Below, piece after piece: positions 7,749 to 15,145 of a stretch of DNA of 34,477 bases (positions are counted from its first letter, which is position 1; the number at the start of each line of letters is the position of its first letter). This stretch comes from Clostridia bacterium. GTDB taxonomy: Bacteria; Bacillota; Clostridia; Christensenellales; Aristaeellaceae. Below the pieces are notes generated by a model, which saw nothing but the letters and a program-made list of their open reading frames with translations, was not told the DNA's origin and made no database searches. The translations under genes and the position numbers were made by a program. The DNA lies in NCBI GenBank assembly GCA_017545905.1, contig JAFWXL010000017.1:1-34477 (forward strand). The letters are read 5' to 3'.

Positions 7749-8861
7749 ATGGCAGATCAGATTATCCTGCGCAATGTGACCAAGCGATTCACGACCAAGA
7801 CCCTTGGCGATATCGTTGCGGTCGACAATTTCAACCTGAACGTCCGTGAGGGCGAGTGCTTCTCGTTCCTCGGCCCGTCCGGCTGCGGCAAGTCAACGAC
7901 CCTGCGCATGATCGCGGGCTTTGAAGACCTGACCGAGGGCGAAATCGAGCTGTGCGGACGTCTGGTGTCCAGCAAGAAGAAGAATCTCTACGTGCCGCCG
8001 GAGGAGCGCGGTTTGGGCATGGTGTTCCAGGCGTTCGCCGTCTGGCCGCACATGAATGTGTATGAGAACGTGGCGTTCCCGCTGCGCATTCAGAAAATCA
8101 ACAAGACGGATATCGACAAGCGTGTGCGCGAGGCCCTCAAACATACCAGCCTGACGGGACTTGAGAATGTCTTCCCAGGCGATCTCTCCGGCGGACAGCA
8201 GCAGCGCATCGCGCTGGCCCGCGCGATTGTCACAAATCCGAAGGTCATGCTGCTGGACGAGCCACTGTCTAACCTTGACCCCAAGCTGCGCGAGACGATG
8301 CGCTTTGAGATCAAGGCCCTGCAGCGCAAGTTCAACTTCACGATCATCTTCGTCACGCACGACCAGAGCGAGGCGATGGCAATTTCCGACCGCATGATGG
8401 TCTGCGATATGGGCAAGATCATGCAGATCGACACGCCGGAAAACCTCTACAATAAGCCGTGCAACCGCTTCGTGCACAACTTCCTCGGCGAGAGTACGTT
8501 CATCAGCGTCATCGTCAAGGATGGAAAGGTCTACGCCAAGGGCGATATGACCCAGCCGCTGGATCTTGCGATTCCGCAGGATGCGGCGCAGGAGATGGTC
8601 GTCGCGACACGCCCCAATGAGATTGCACTGACGGGCGTTTCTGACGGCGGCTACAAGACGCACATCGAGAAGCGTATCTTCCTGACCGACCGTACTGAGT
8701 ATCTGGTGCCGGTCGGCGAGCAGGTCGTCAAGATTCAGACGCCACACCGTGTCCACTTTGCCGAAGGCGAAGCCTGCTGCGTCAGGTTCCTGGAGCCGAT
8801 GTGGTATCCGGCAGACGACGGCAAGGCCGATCAGGAGCGCGCAAGGCGTCAACTTGTGTAA
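7749..8861 (+). CDS. ABC importer ATP-binding protein 2 (FbpC/PotA type)
   Basis: A 370-residue ATPase ending the operon. Motifs: Walker A GPSGCGKST (42-50), Q-loop FQAF, signature LSGGQQQR (146-153), Walker B VMLLDEP (166-172) and switch histidine in VTHDQ; a TOBE-like C-terminal region follows from about 245. The start lies five bases after the permease stop, with GGGAGTG upstream. It is not a recent copy of ATPase 1: the two share motifs but differ across most of their length, notably in the D-loop region (SNLDPKLRE here, TNLDAKLRE there). A heterodimer with ATPase 1 or alternative pairing is possible. A hairpin terminator follows at 8966. Confidence 0.9.
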   Translation: MADQIILRNVTKRFTTKTLGDIVAVDNFNLNVREGECFSFLGPSGCGKSTTLRMIAGFEDLTEGEIELCGRLVSSKKKNLYVPPEERGLGMVFQAFAVWPHMNVYENVAFPLRIQKINKTDIDKRVREALKHTSLTGLENVFPGDLSGGQQQRIALARAIVTNPKVMLLDEPLSNLDPKLRETMRFEIKALQRKFNFTIIFVTHDQSEAMAISDRMMVCDMGKIMQIDTPENLYNKPCNRFVHNFLGESTFISVIVKDGKVYAKGDMTQPLDLAIPQDAAQEMVVATRPNEIALTGVSDGGYKTHIEKRIFLTDRTEYLVPVGEQVVKIQTPHRVHFAEGEACCVRFLEPMWYPADDGKADQERARRQLV

Positions 8862-8965
8862 GTTCATTTGAAAAGCAAGACGATAATTTCATGAGTGCTT
8901 GTCATGGAGATAATGATGATTATTTCCAAATTGGGCAGATAAGCCATAAGTTGGAGCACTTATTT

Positions 8966-9000
8966 CGGAATCTCAGCAATGGGATTCCGATTTATTTTTA
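8966..9000 (+). terminator. Probable terminator of the importer operon
   Basis: CGGAATC (8966-8972) pairs with GATTCCG (8983-8989), followed by an AT-rich run with TTTATTTTTA. It closes the importer operon before the AT-richer island. Confidence 0.65.
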
Positions 9001-9136
9001 TAAAAAGAGCATACACGCATGTTGAAAAAGAATAATAAAAAGTTTAATTTTCAATTTGAGTATATAATCTGAATATATCATATTGACTCCAATCGGAATG
9101 GGATGTCTAGTTTATCAGAGAAGGGGGAGAAACATA

Positions 9137-9673
9137 ATGAGTACTGCAAATCAAAAGATTATGTCCCGTCTTGTAAAAATAGAAGAGAATGCCAGAAAAG
9201 CGCTTTCTATTCCCTTTAAACCGCAAAATATTGAAAAGCTTGATGCGATTGCAAAGGCGATGACAAAGCATTCTGGAAACACTACGACTCGAAATATGCT
9301 GATCGAAGATGCAATAGAAAGTTATATTGAAGAGGCTATGGCTGTTCTTGAAGAAGAAAGAATAGAGTTGGAAGCCGACGATGAGGACGGATTCGATACA
9401 ATTGTATGTCCTGCTAAGTTGGAAGATAAATATCAACAGGCGTTTTTTAATGAGCATGAATGGCGATTTGTCCGAGTGGCGGAATCGAAAATTGAGAAAA
9501 TTAAGTATATTGCGCTGTATGTTGGTGCACCACAGTCAGCAATAAGTCATTATGCCAATGTTGCAAAAAATGGTTTTGAATACGACTCTACTGAAAAGAA
9601 ATATAAGATTAAATTAGATGGCGATCCAATCCAATTGACGAAGCCGTTCCGCTGGGATCAACTTCTCCGCTGA
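9137..9673 (+). CDS. Ribbon-helix-helix plus PUA-like domain protein, function unknown
   Basis: A 178-residue protein. Residues about 20-75 read as a ribbon-helix-helix unit: a short strand (LSIPF), a helix (PQNIEKLDAIAKAM), a turn and a second helix (TRNMLIEDAIESYIEEA). This suggests a dimeric DNA binder such as an antitoxin or plasmid regulator. An acidic linker (LEADDEDGFD) leads to a C-terminal domain of about 90 residues (FVRVAESKIEKIKYIALYVG, then SAISHYANV, then LTKPFRW). That domain resembles, from memory, the PUA/EVE-like barrel found in some restriction-linked proteins; this is inferred. ATG 9137 is preceded by AAGGGGGAG. The gene is AT-richer than its neighbours and lies 127 bp before a DUF3800 gene with no terminator between, so the two probably form one unit. 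Confidence 0.7.
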   Translation: MSTANQKIMSRLVKIEENARKALSIPFKPQNIEKLDAIAKAMTKHSGNTTTRNMLIEDAIESYIEEAMAVLEEERIELEADDEDGFDTIVCPAKLEDKYQQAFFNEHEWRFVRVAESKIEKIKYIALYVGAPQSAISHYANVAKNGFEYDSTEKKYKIKLDGDPIQLTKPFRWDQLLR

Positions 9674-9800
9674 ATGTTCGCTCACCTAAATACACAATGT
9701 TACAAAGGTTGCTGGTTGCCAGTGAAGTCAAGGATCTGTATGGAGCAGATGATTGATTTGCTGCATTGATAATCTGAACTGTTTGATTAGGGAGATACAA

Positions 9801-10520
9801 ATGCATCTATATATCGATGAATCTGGCTCCATCAATAATCATAATGCGGCGCATTGCCCGTATTTTGTGATTGCAATTGTCCATGTAAAGGATAAGGAAA
9901 AGGCACAAAAAGCATATAAGCGCTTTGTATCCGGCAATTTTGAGTGGCTTCAGGAACTGGATCAACCTAAATTGAATGCCAAAGGCGAAATGATTCGTGA
10001 CGGCGGCAGGATGTTTGCAGATGGTAAGTTCAAGGAGTTGAAGGGTTCACAGTTTGATGCGGAGATGAAGAAAAAGTTTCTCTCCTTTTTTGCAGCAAAG
10101 AAGCATTTTGAGGTCTATTACATCAAGATCTCCAATGCGAAACTGACGGATAACCTTTGTGCCAATACTGCCCGCGCGTTCAATTATCCGCTGCGCCTTG
10201 CACTTGGTTACTATATCAAGCATGGAATCCTGCCCAATGAGGAGTGCATCATCCAATTGGATGAGCGCAATGAAAGAACGGAAAGCAAGCATTTCCTGGG
10301 AATTTATCTGAATACCGAACTGATTATGAATGGCACTTGTGTTGGCCCGTTTTCTGTGCAGTACTTTGATTCGGCAGACAATCGGTTGATTCAGATTGCT
10401 GATGTGTATGCGAATTGGTTCTATTCTCACCTGATGACTGGCGCGTACGAGAAGGAACTGAAGGGGCAGCAGGAAGCGGGAATTATCAAGGGAATCTTTG
10501 AATTCCCGCCGTCGGAATGA
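9801..10520 (+). CDS. DUF3800 RNase H-like protein
   Basis: A 239-residue protein of the DUF3800 family. The hallmark N-terminal strand MHLYIDESGS gives D6/E7. Further conserved acidic positions are D154/E155 in IQLDERNER and D190 plus D201 in YFDSADNRLIQIADVYANW, consistent with an RNase H-like metal-dependent nuclease fold. Family members are frequent in mobile and defence islands, but their activity is poorly defined. GGGAG lies 7 bases before ATG 9801. It follows the RHH/PUA-like gene and is itself followed by a small RNA gene within 100 bp. Base composition is AT-richer than the flanking importer and rlmD genes, suggesting transfer. No helicase or reverse transcriptase partner is present. 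Confidence 0.82.
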   Translation: MHLYIDESGSINNHNAAHCPYFVIAIVHVKDKEKAQKAYKRFVSGNFEWLQELDQPKLNAKGEMIRDGGRMFADGKFKELKGSQFDAEMKKKFLSFFAAKKHFEVYYIKISNAKLTDNLCANTARAFNYPLRLALGYYIKHGILPNEECIIQLDERNERTESKHFLGIYLNTELIMNGTCVGPFSVQYFDSADNRLIQIADVYANWFYSHLMTGAYEKELKGQQEAGIIKGIFEFPPSE

Positions 10521-10585
10521 TTCCTTTGAGGAACGGGTTTTCTTGATATGACAAGGATCCGTGCTGGAAAATTCTTCATGGAATA

Positions 10586-10614
10586 TTGACAGCATCCGAG
10601 GCGTATGCTAAGAT
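10586..10614 (+). promoter_or_regulatory. Strong sigma-A promoter of the small RNA
   Basis: TTGACA (10586-10591), exactly 17 bases, then TAAGAT (10609-10614). No reading frame with a ribosome binding site follows before the terminator at 10709, so the product is most likely an RNA. Confidence 0.78.
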
Positions 10615-10619
10615 ATAGA

Positions 10620-10735
10620 TACCAACAGTAAGTCCTGCCAAAGTGCCGTTTTCTAGGTAAGCGTCATGTGTTGGCGTCACTTGCAGGCAATTGGTATCTT
10701 GTTTATGACAGATCCGCGTAAGCGGATCTGTTTTT
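10620..10735 (+). ncRNA. Free-standing structured small RNA, about 115 nt, class unknown
   Basis: Bounded by a near-consensus promoter and an intrinsic terminator. The transcript folds on paper into one long rod. The closing stem is GATACCAA (10618-10625, partly at the start site) with TTGGTATC (10691-10698). Next come CCTGC (10634-10638) with GCAGG (10683-10687) and AAGTG (10641-10645) with CACTT (10678-10682), then CC/GG (10646-10647 with 10673-10674). A 25-base apical region caps it. It lacks the SRP RNA tetraloop motif and is too short for typical 6S RNA or tmRNA. The next gene, rlmD, is convergent, so this is not a riboswitch for a downstream gene. Confidence 0.65.
10709..10735 (+). terminator. 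Intrinsic terminator of the small RNA
   Basis: A 9-bp stem, CAGATCCGC (10709-10717) with GCGGATCTG (10722-10730), GTAA loop, then TTTTT. A textbook Rho-independent terminator on the plus strand. Confidence 0.9.
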
Positions 10736-10757
10736 CTATATACCGAAAAAGTGCAGA

Positions 10758-10790
10758 TAAAAACAAACTCCCGCATGCAGCGAGAGTTTG
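10758..10790 (-). terminator. Terminator of rlmD
   Basis: Read on the minus strand, CAAACTC (from 10790) pairs with GAGTTTG (ending at 10764) around a loop that can pair further, followed by a T-run (10763-10758). It lies just past the rlmD stop and faces the small-RNA terminator. Confidence 0.8.
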
Positions 10791-10795
10791 CTGGA

Positions 10796-12433
10796 TCATA
10801 TCATTTTGAAGTGTTCAAGCGCAGCCTTGATAGCGTCTTCCTTTTCCTTCGGGCACCTCGGCTGCCTGCTGTCCTCAGACTTGGGTTTATTGTAGCACTC
10901 ACGCTCAATGATCCCCAGCTTTTGCTTCACCTGCGCGATATTGAGGCTTGAAACCTTCAGTCTGGTCTGTTCAAGCACGTACGCCTTGATTTCCTCATAT
11001 GTTGCGCCTTTATCGCTTTCGGCCTCAGTCACGTCAAGCTCATCCATTTTCAGTTCAACGTCGATATGTTTTGCCTCTTTAAGTTTAGACAGCAACATTA
11101 CCGTCTCCACCGCGCCGGTCCAACAGAACATATCCACGCACTGCACCTTTTCGGCTTTGTATCCGCCCCCGGTGAGGATTTTTGCATCGCGCGCAAGCGT
11201 TGGCGCGCCGCAGGAGACATAAACCACGCGCTCGGGCCGGCTTTCGAGGATTGCCTGAAGGACGGCCTCTTCGCAGCCCTTGCGCGGTGGATCGACGACG
11301 ATTACATCCGGGCGCATGCCCTGCGCAACCAGCTTCGGCAGCACCTCTTCCGTTGCGCCGGCGATGAACTGCGCATTGGTTACGCCGTTTCGCACGGCGT
11401 TTGCGTTTGCATTCTCGATGGCAGGCTCAACAATCTCGATGCCGATTACCTTCTTCGCCTTTTTGGCGAGCATCAGCGAGATTGTGCCTGCGCCGCAGTA
11501 GGCGTCCACGACGGTTTCGCGGCCGGTGAGCTGCGCGTAATCGAGCGCAAGCTGGTAGAGCTTCTCCGTCTGTACGGGATTGACCTGAAAGAACGAGAGC
11601 GGCGATACGGAGAACCTGAGCCCGTGAATCGTATCCTCCATCACGCTTTCGCCAAAGAGCGCGTGGATCTCCTCGCCAAGGATCACATTGGTACGCCTGC
11701 TGTTGATGGACAGGCACAGACTCACAAGCCCGGGGACCGCTTTGCGCAGCGTGTCGATCAGGATATCCTTTTTCGGGATTTCGCGCTGGGTGACCACGAG
11801 CACGACCATCAAGCCGCCTGCCTGCGTAGAGCGCGTCATGATGTGGCGCACAAGCCCCTTGCCGGAAACCTCGTCATAGGCGCGCGCGCCGGTCTGCTTC
11901 ATCCATGCGAGCACGGCGCGCACGGCGTCGTTTGCATCGCTGCGCTGAATGGCGCAGCCCTGCTGCGGCAGGGGGATCAGATCATGGCTGCGCGGGGCGA
12001 AGAAGCCGCAGGCAGGCTCACCCTTGATATCGCCCACGGGATAGGCGCCCTTGTTGCGATAGGCAAACGGCTCGCCCATGCCCAGAACGGGCGGAACGAC
12101 GATGTCCAGACCACCCACGCGGGCGAGCAGCTGCTGCACCTGATCCTGCTTGAAGCGAAGGCTTGTCTCATAGGTCATGTGCTGACAGGAGCAGCCGCCG
12201 CAGCGCTTGTAGATCGGACAGAATGGCTCGGAGCGCTCCGGCGCGGTCTGAAGCAGCGCTTCGACGCGGCCGAAGGCATAGCGCTTTTCAGGCTTGACGA
12301 TGCGCACCATCGCGCGCTCGCCCGGCAGCATGCCCGGCACAAATACGGCCATGCCGTCATGGCGGCATACGCCCTGTGCGTCCTGACCAAAGCTTTCGCA
12401 GGTCATTTCAAATACGTCGTTTCTGCGCAGCAT
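10796..12433 (-). CDS. rlmD: 23S rRNA (uracil-C5)-methyltransferase RlmD with C-terminal extension
   Basis: A 545-residue SAM-dependent enzyme that methylates a uridine in 23S rRNA (U1939 in E. coli). The N-terminal TRAM-like RNA-binding region covers about 1-65. An iron-sulfur site is marked by C72, C78, C81 and C160, the same spacing as E. coli RumA. The SAM-binding strand is VVDAYCGAGT (308-317). Catalytic motifs are DPPRKGC (381-387), the nucleophile C408 in YVSCGAP and the base E443. From about 450 there is an extra 95-residue tail (TYEEIKAYVLEQ, then NIAQVKQKLGI, then YNKPKSEDSRQP) absent from the E. coli enzyme. I recall similar tails on clostridial homologues. Start ATG 12433 has GGAGG 5 bases upstream. 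It lies downstream of pfkA on the same strand, separated by a repeat element. Confidence 0.93.
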   Translation of the reverse strand: MLRRNDVFEMTCESFGQDAQGVCRHDGMAVFVPGMLPGERAMVRIVKPEKRYAFGRVEALLQTAPERSEPFCPIYKRCGGCSCQHMTYETSLRFKQDQVQQLLARVGGLDIVVPPVLGMGEPFAYRNKGAYPVGDIKGEPACGFFAPRSHDLIPLPQQGCAIQRSDANDAVRAVLAWMKQTGARAYDEVSGKGLVRHIMTRSTQAGGLMVVLVVTQREIPKKDILIDTLRKAVPGLVSLCLSINSRRTNVILGEEIHALFGESVMEDTIHGLRFSVSPLSFFQVNPVQTEKLYQLALDYAQLTGRETVVDAYCGAGTISLMLAKKAKKVIGIEIVEPAIENANANAVRNGVTNAQFIAGATEEVLPKLVAQGMRPDVIVVDPPRKGCEEAVLQAILESRPERVVYVSCGAPTLARDAKILTGGGYKAEKVQCVDMFCWTGAVETVMLLSKLKEAKHIDVELKMDELDVTEAESDKGATYEEIKAYVLEQTRLKVSSLNIAQVKQKLGIIERECYNKPKSEDSRQPRCPKEKEDAIKAALEHFKMI

Positions 12434-12490
12434 AGTTCCTCCAAGGGGGATACGTTGGGGATTTCATCTCTTGACCCTTCATCCGGGAAA

Positions 12491-12760
12491 CTCGCATAGT
12501 CGTGGCATGCCCGGAGAATTCGCATAGTCGCGATGTTCCATCGCTCCTTGCGACTCTCCACGCTTCGCCTCGCTGATTGCGTCCACTGGACGCGCTCGGC
12601 TTCGGTGCCCCTTGCGATTCCCGACGTTCCGCCTCGCTGATTGCGTCCACAGGACGCGCTCGGCTCCAGTCCACTTCGCGGCTGCTTTATGCTGCCGCGA
12701 AGCGGGAAAGGGGGCTGGGGACGATGTCCCCAGACGGGTTTTAGGGCGGTAGCCCTAACG
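12491..12760 (+). repeat. Structured intergenic repeat, copy A (with internal duplication)
   Basis: Copy A of a dispersed element. It has GCATAGTCG twice (12494, 12522), the hairpin GCGATG-ttc-CATCGC, and two tandem units of about 65-70 bp, each containing GCGTCC-ac(t/a)-GGACGC. An 80-base stretch (12610-12689) recurs exactly, inverted, at 22023-22102. A second module follows with hairpins CTGGGGAC-gat-GTCCCCAG (12715-12733) and TTAGGGC-ggta-GCCCTAA (12741-12758). It fills the gap between pfkA and rlmD. Confidence 0.85.
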
Positions 12761-12769
12761 TACTTTAAT

Positions 12770-13816
12770 TTAGATCGAGTTGATGGTGTTGTACAGCGCC
12801 AGGTTGAACTCGCGCTTCTGGCGCAGCGCTTCCTCGATGGGCATGAAGAACACGCGGGAATCCTTCACGCCGATCACCTGATTGCCAATGCCGTTCTTGA
12901 GCAGATTGACGGCGAGCACGCCGGCTTCAAAGGCAAAGCCGCTGTCATAGGCGGAGGGCTGGCGGCCGCGCTGGGTATAGCCCAGAATCGTGGTGCGCGC
13001 CTCGCAGCCGGTCAGGCAGCGCAGCACGCGGGTGAAAAAGCGGGTAGAGATGGGGTCGTCGTCATGCACGCGCATATTATGTTCGCGCAGCACACGACGC
13101 CAGTCATAGGGCTTCATGGAATCCCACGCGCCCTCGGCAACGACGACGGTCGCGCGCGGATTGCCCTCAGCGATGAGCTTGGAGAGGCGGTCTGCCACGT
13201 CGGGGATGGACCACTCCACCTCCGGCAGGATGCAGATCTCCGCGCCGGTGCCTGCGCTGGCTTTGAGCGCAATGTCGCCGCAGTGGCGGCCCATGACCTC
13301 GACCACAGCTGGACGGTCGTGGGAACGGCTGGTCGCGCGCAGGGCACGGATGTCATCGACGCAGGAATTGACGGCGGTATCATAGCCGAGGGTCATTTCG
13401 GTGTAGTTCAGGTCGTTGTCGATGGTGCCGGGGATGCCCACGCAGGGGATGCCCAGACGGCACAGCGCAAGCGCGCCCTTGTAAGAGCCGTCGCCGCCGA
13501 TGACGACGATGCCCTCGATGCCCATCTCGCGGATGTTGTTGGCGGCGCGCTGCTGCATCTCGGGCTTGAGAAAGTCGAGGCAGCGCGCGGTGCGCAGATA
13601 GGTGCCTGGACGGTCCGCGATATCCAGAACGGTATCCAGATCCAGCTCAATCATGTCGTCTGCAGGATTCTCGCTGCGGCGGAGCGTGCCGTTGTAGCCG
13701 CGCTTGATGCCGATGAGCTGCATATTCTGGTAACGGGCAGCCTTGGCTACGGCCATAACGGCTGCATTCATGCCCGGGGCGTCGCCGCCGGATGTCAAAA
13801 CGCCGATTCTGCGCAT
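12770..13816 (-). CDS. pfkA: ATP-dependent 6-phosphofructokinase
   Basis: A 348-residue glycolytic enzyme that phosphorylates fructose 6-phosphate to the 1,6-bisphosphate. The N-terminal nucleotide motif is TSGGDAPGMNAAV (8-20). GGDGS (107-111) is the form seen in ATP-using rather than pyrophosphate-using enzymes. GTIDNDL (130-136) carries the catalytic aspartate D133, and MGRHCG (175-180) contacts substrate. It is about 30 residues longer than the E. coli protein. ATG 13816 has AAGGAG 8 bases upstream; an in-frame ATG at 13855 adds 13 residues lacking any family feature. The gene sits directly upstream of, and divergent from, rpmH, a place usually held by dnaA in Bacillota. Confidence 0.94.
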   Translation of the reverse strand: MRRIGVLTSGGDAPGMNAAVMAVAKAARYQNMQLIGIKRGYNGTLRRSENPADDMIELDLDTVLDIADRPGTYLRTARCLDFLKPEMQQRAANNIREMGIEGIVVIGGDGSYKGALALCRLGIPCVGIPGTIDNDLNYTEMTLGYDTAVNSCVDDIRALRATSRSHDRPAVVEVMGRHCGDIALKASAGTGAEICILPEVEWSIPDVADRLSKLIAEGNPRATVVVAEGAWDSMKPYDWRRVLREHNMRVHDDDPISTRFFTRVLRCLTGCEARTTILGYTQRGRQPSAYDSGFAFEAGVLAVNLLKNGIGNQVIGVKDSRVFFMPIEEALRQKREFNLALYNTINSI

Positions 13817-14025
13817 AAAACAGTCTCCTTCCAGAATGCTGGTGAATGATGTCATTCAGGGTTTCTTCTGATATTATAGCCTTGCGCCGCGTATCAAGTC
13901 AAGCAGAGCGCGCAGCGCGGCGAGAACTTCTGCATGGCGCGAAAAAAGAGGAGCGCGGATTTGACACGGCTGTGCGGAGTTTTACAATTTCGTTACATTT
14001 TTTACTTCTTCGCAGGAAAATCCAC

Positions 14026-14055
14026 TTGACTTGGCTCGCACTGGTGAAGTATACT
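14026..14055 (+). promoter_or_regulatory. Promoter of the rpmH cluster
   Basis: TTGACT (14026-14031), 18 bases, TATACT (14050-14055); a second -10-like TATAAT overlaps at 14055-14060. The 335-base gap between pfkA and rpmH otherwise shows no gene and no cluster of DnaA boxes (TTATCCACA-like). Confidence 0.72.
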
Positions 14056-14150
14056 ATAATAGCTTTTGCATGGAACAACGAGCCGCATACCGGTGCGGTC
14101 AGCAACTATGTTCGAAACAAAAAACCTTTTATCATAAGGAGTGTGTAATT

Positions 14151-14306
14151 ATGGCTTCTTCCGTCAGAACTTATCAGCCCAAGAAGCGTCAGCGCGCGAA
14201 GGTGCACGGCTTCCGTTCCCGTATGTCTACCAAGAATGGCCGCAAGGTGCTTGCCCGCCGTCGTGCCCGCGGCCGCGCCCGCCTCACCGTTTCCAACCCC
14301 GTCTGA
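14151..14306 (+). CDS. rpmH: 50S ribosomal protein L34
   Basis: A 51-residue very basic protein of the large ribosomal subunit. The family core is unmistakable: [37 protein letters not shown]. The N terminus has a short extra MASSV instead of the usual MK, and the tail ends LTVSNPV. ATG 14151 is preceded by AAGGAG. An in-frame upstream ATG at 14031 lies in the promoter and is not used. It heads the rpmH-rnpA-yidD-yidC-jag cluster, with a terminator-like hairpin after it that probably limits read-through. Confidence 0.96.
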   Translation: MASSVRTYQPKKRQRAKVHGFRSRMSTKNGRKVLARRRARGRARLTVSNPV

Positions 14307-14370
14307 TTGATATGACATGGCGGCAGTGAATGCCGCCTGCACCTGCAGGGCGTTTGCCCGCGGGCGTTTC

Positions 14371-14406
14371 GGTCCGGCCCGGTAAGACCGGGAACGGACC
14401 CTTTTT
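14371..14406 (+). terminator. Terminator/attenuator between rpmH and rnpA
   Basis: GGTCCG (14371-14376) pairs with CGGACC (14395-14400) around a nested CCGGT-aag-ACCGG stem, then CTTTTT. It probably allows rpmH to be expressed more than rnpA. Confidence 0.85.
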
Positions 14407-14439
14407 GTATGCACATGATTTTCTGGGGGGCTAAAGACC

Positions 14440-14841
14440 TTGCAAAGAACGTACAGCCTCAAAAAGAACGCGCAGTTCAAATACGTGTACCGCCGCGGTA
14501 CGTCCGGCGGCTCGCATGAGATGGTCATGCTCTATGCGCGCGCAAATACGCTCAAGGTCGGCTTTTCAGTAGGCAAGAAGCTGGGCTGCGCCGTTGTGCG
14601 CAACCGCATCAAGCGCCGTCTGCGCGCGGCCTGCGCGCCCCTGCTGCCCCAGATGAAGCCGGGGCTCTATGTGTTCATTGCCAGACAGAGTGCAGCCACA
14701 GCGGATTTTGACAAGCTGTGCCGTTCCATGCAGTACCTGCTGCGCAAACAGAACAGACTCGTCACCGGGCCTAAAACTGGCCAGGACGGGCAGACAGATC
14801 AGAACAAGGCAGACGTGAAGAAAGCGGGCGATCCGGCGTGA
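14440..14841 (+). CDS. rnpA: Ribonuclease P protein component
   Basis: A 133-residue basic protein that binds RNase P RNA and helps process tRNA 5' ends. The family opening [18 protein letters not shown] and the RNR box [19 protein letters not shown] are clear. The last 25 residues (after LLRKQN) form a polar tail unlike the core. The start is TTG 14440, with a G-rich ribosome binding site 9 bases upstream; an ATG is not available. Its stop overlaps the GTG start of yidD. Confidence 0.94.
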   Translation: MQRTYSLKKNAQFKYVYRRGTSGGSHEMVMLYARANTLKVGFSVGKKLGCAVVRNRIKRRLRAACAPLLPQMKPGLYVFIARQSAATADFDKLCRSMQYLLRKQNRLVTGPKTGQDGQTDQNKADVKKAGDPA

Positions 14842-15047
14842 TCAAAACCCTGATGCTCTACGCGATCCGGTTTTATCGCAGGTATCTCAGGCATGCGCCA
14901 TGCTGCCGCTTTTATCCCACCTGCTCCCAGTATGCTTTTGAGGCCATCGAAAAATATGGCGCGCTCAAGGGTGGATACCTCGCCGTGCGGCGCATTCTGC
15001 GCTGCCATCCCTTCTACAAGGGGGATCTTAATGACCCCGTGCCGTGA
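14838..15047 (+). CDS. yidD: Membrane protein insertion efficiency factor YidD
   Basis: A 69-residue small protein that assists YidC-dependent membrane protein insertion. The family motif [24 protein letters not shown] is present, followed by [10 protein letters not shown] and the terminal DPVP. In place of the usual GGxDPVP it has GDLNDPVP. It starts at GTG 14838, overlapping the rnpA stop (GTGA), so it is translationally coupled. An N-terminal amphipathic helix ([14 protein letters not shown]) probably lies on the membrane surface. Confidence 0.93.
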   Translation: MIKTLMLYAIRFYRRYLRHAPCCRFYPTCSQYAFEAIEKYGALKGGYLAVRRILRCHPFYKGDLNDPVP

Positions 15048-15145
15048 CGAAAGCCGGGCATGCGGGCGGCTATTGCTTGTAGTGAATAACGGCAAAATAT
15101 AGCCAAAGGACAGAAAACACACATAGCAAGGAGGACGCTACGTCC

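Noticed and set aside
10620-10735. Riboswitch or leader for rlmD
   Set aside because: rlmD is on the opposite strand and convergent, and the RNA ends at its own terminator.
12408-12674. Frame beginning MDWSRARPVDA, also seen at 22038 fused in frame to potA
   Set aside because: Both translations come from the intergenic repeat element; identity is at DNA level and there is no ribosome binding site. The potA start is at 22209.
13817-14150. Replication origin upstream of rpmH
   Set aside because: No DnaA-box cluster or AT-rich unwinding region is visible, and dnaA is not adjacent.
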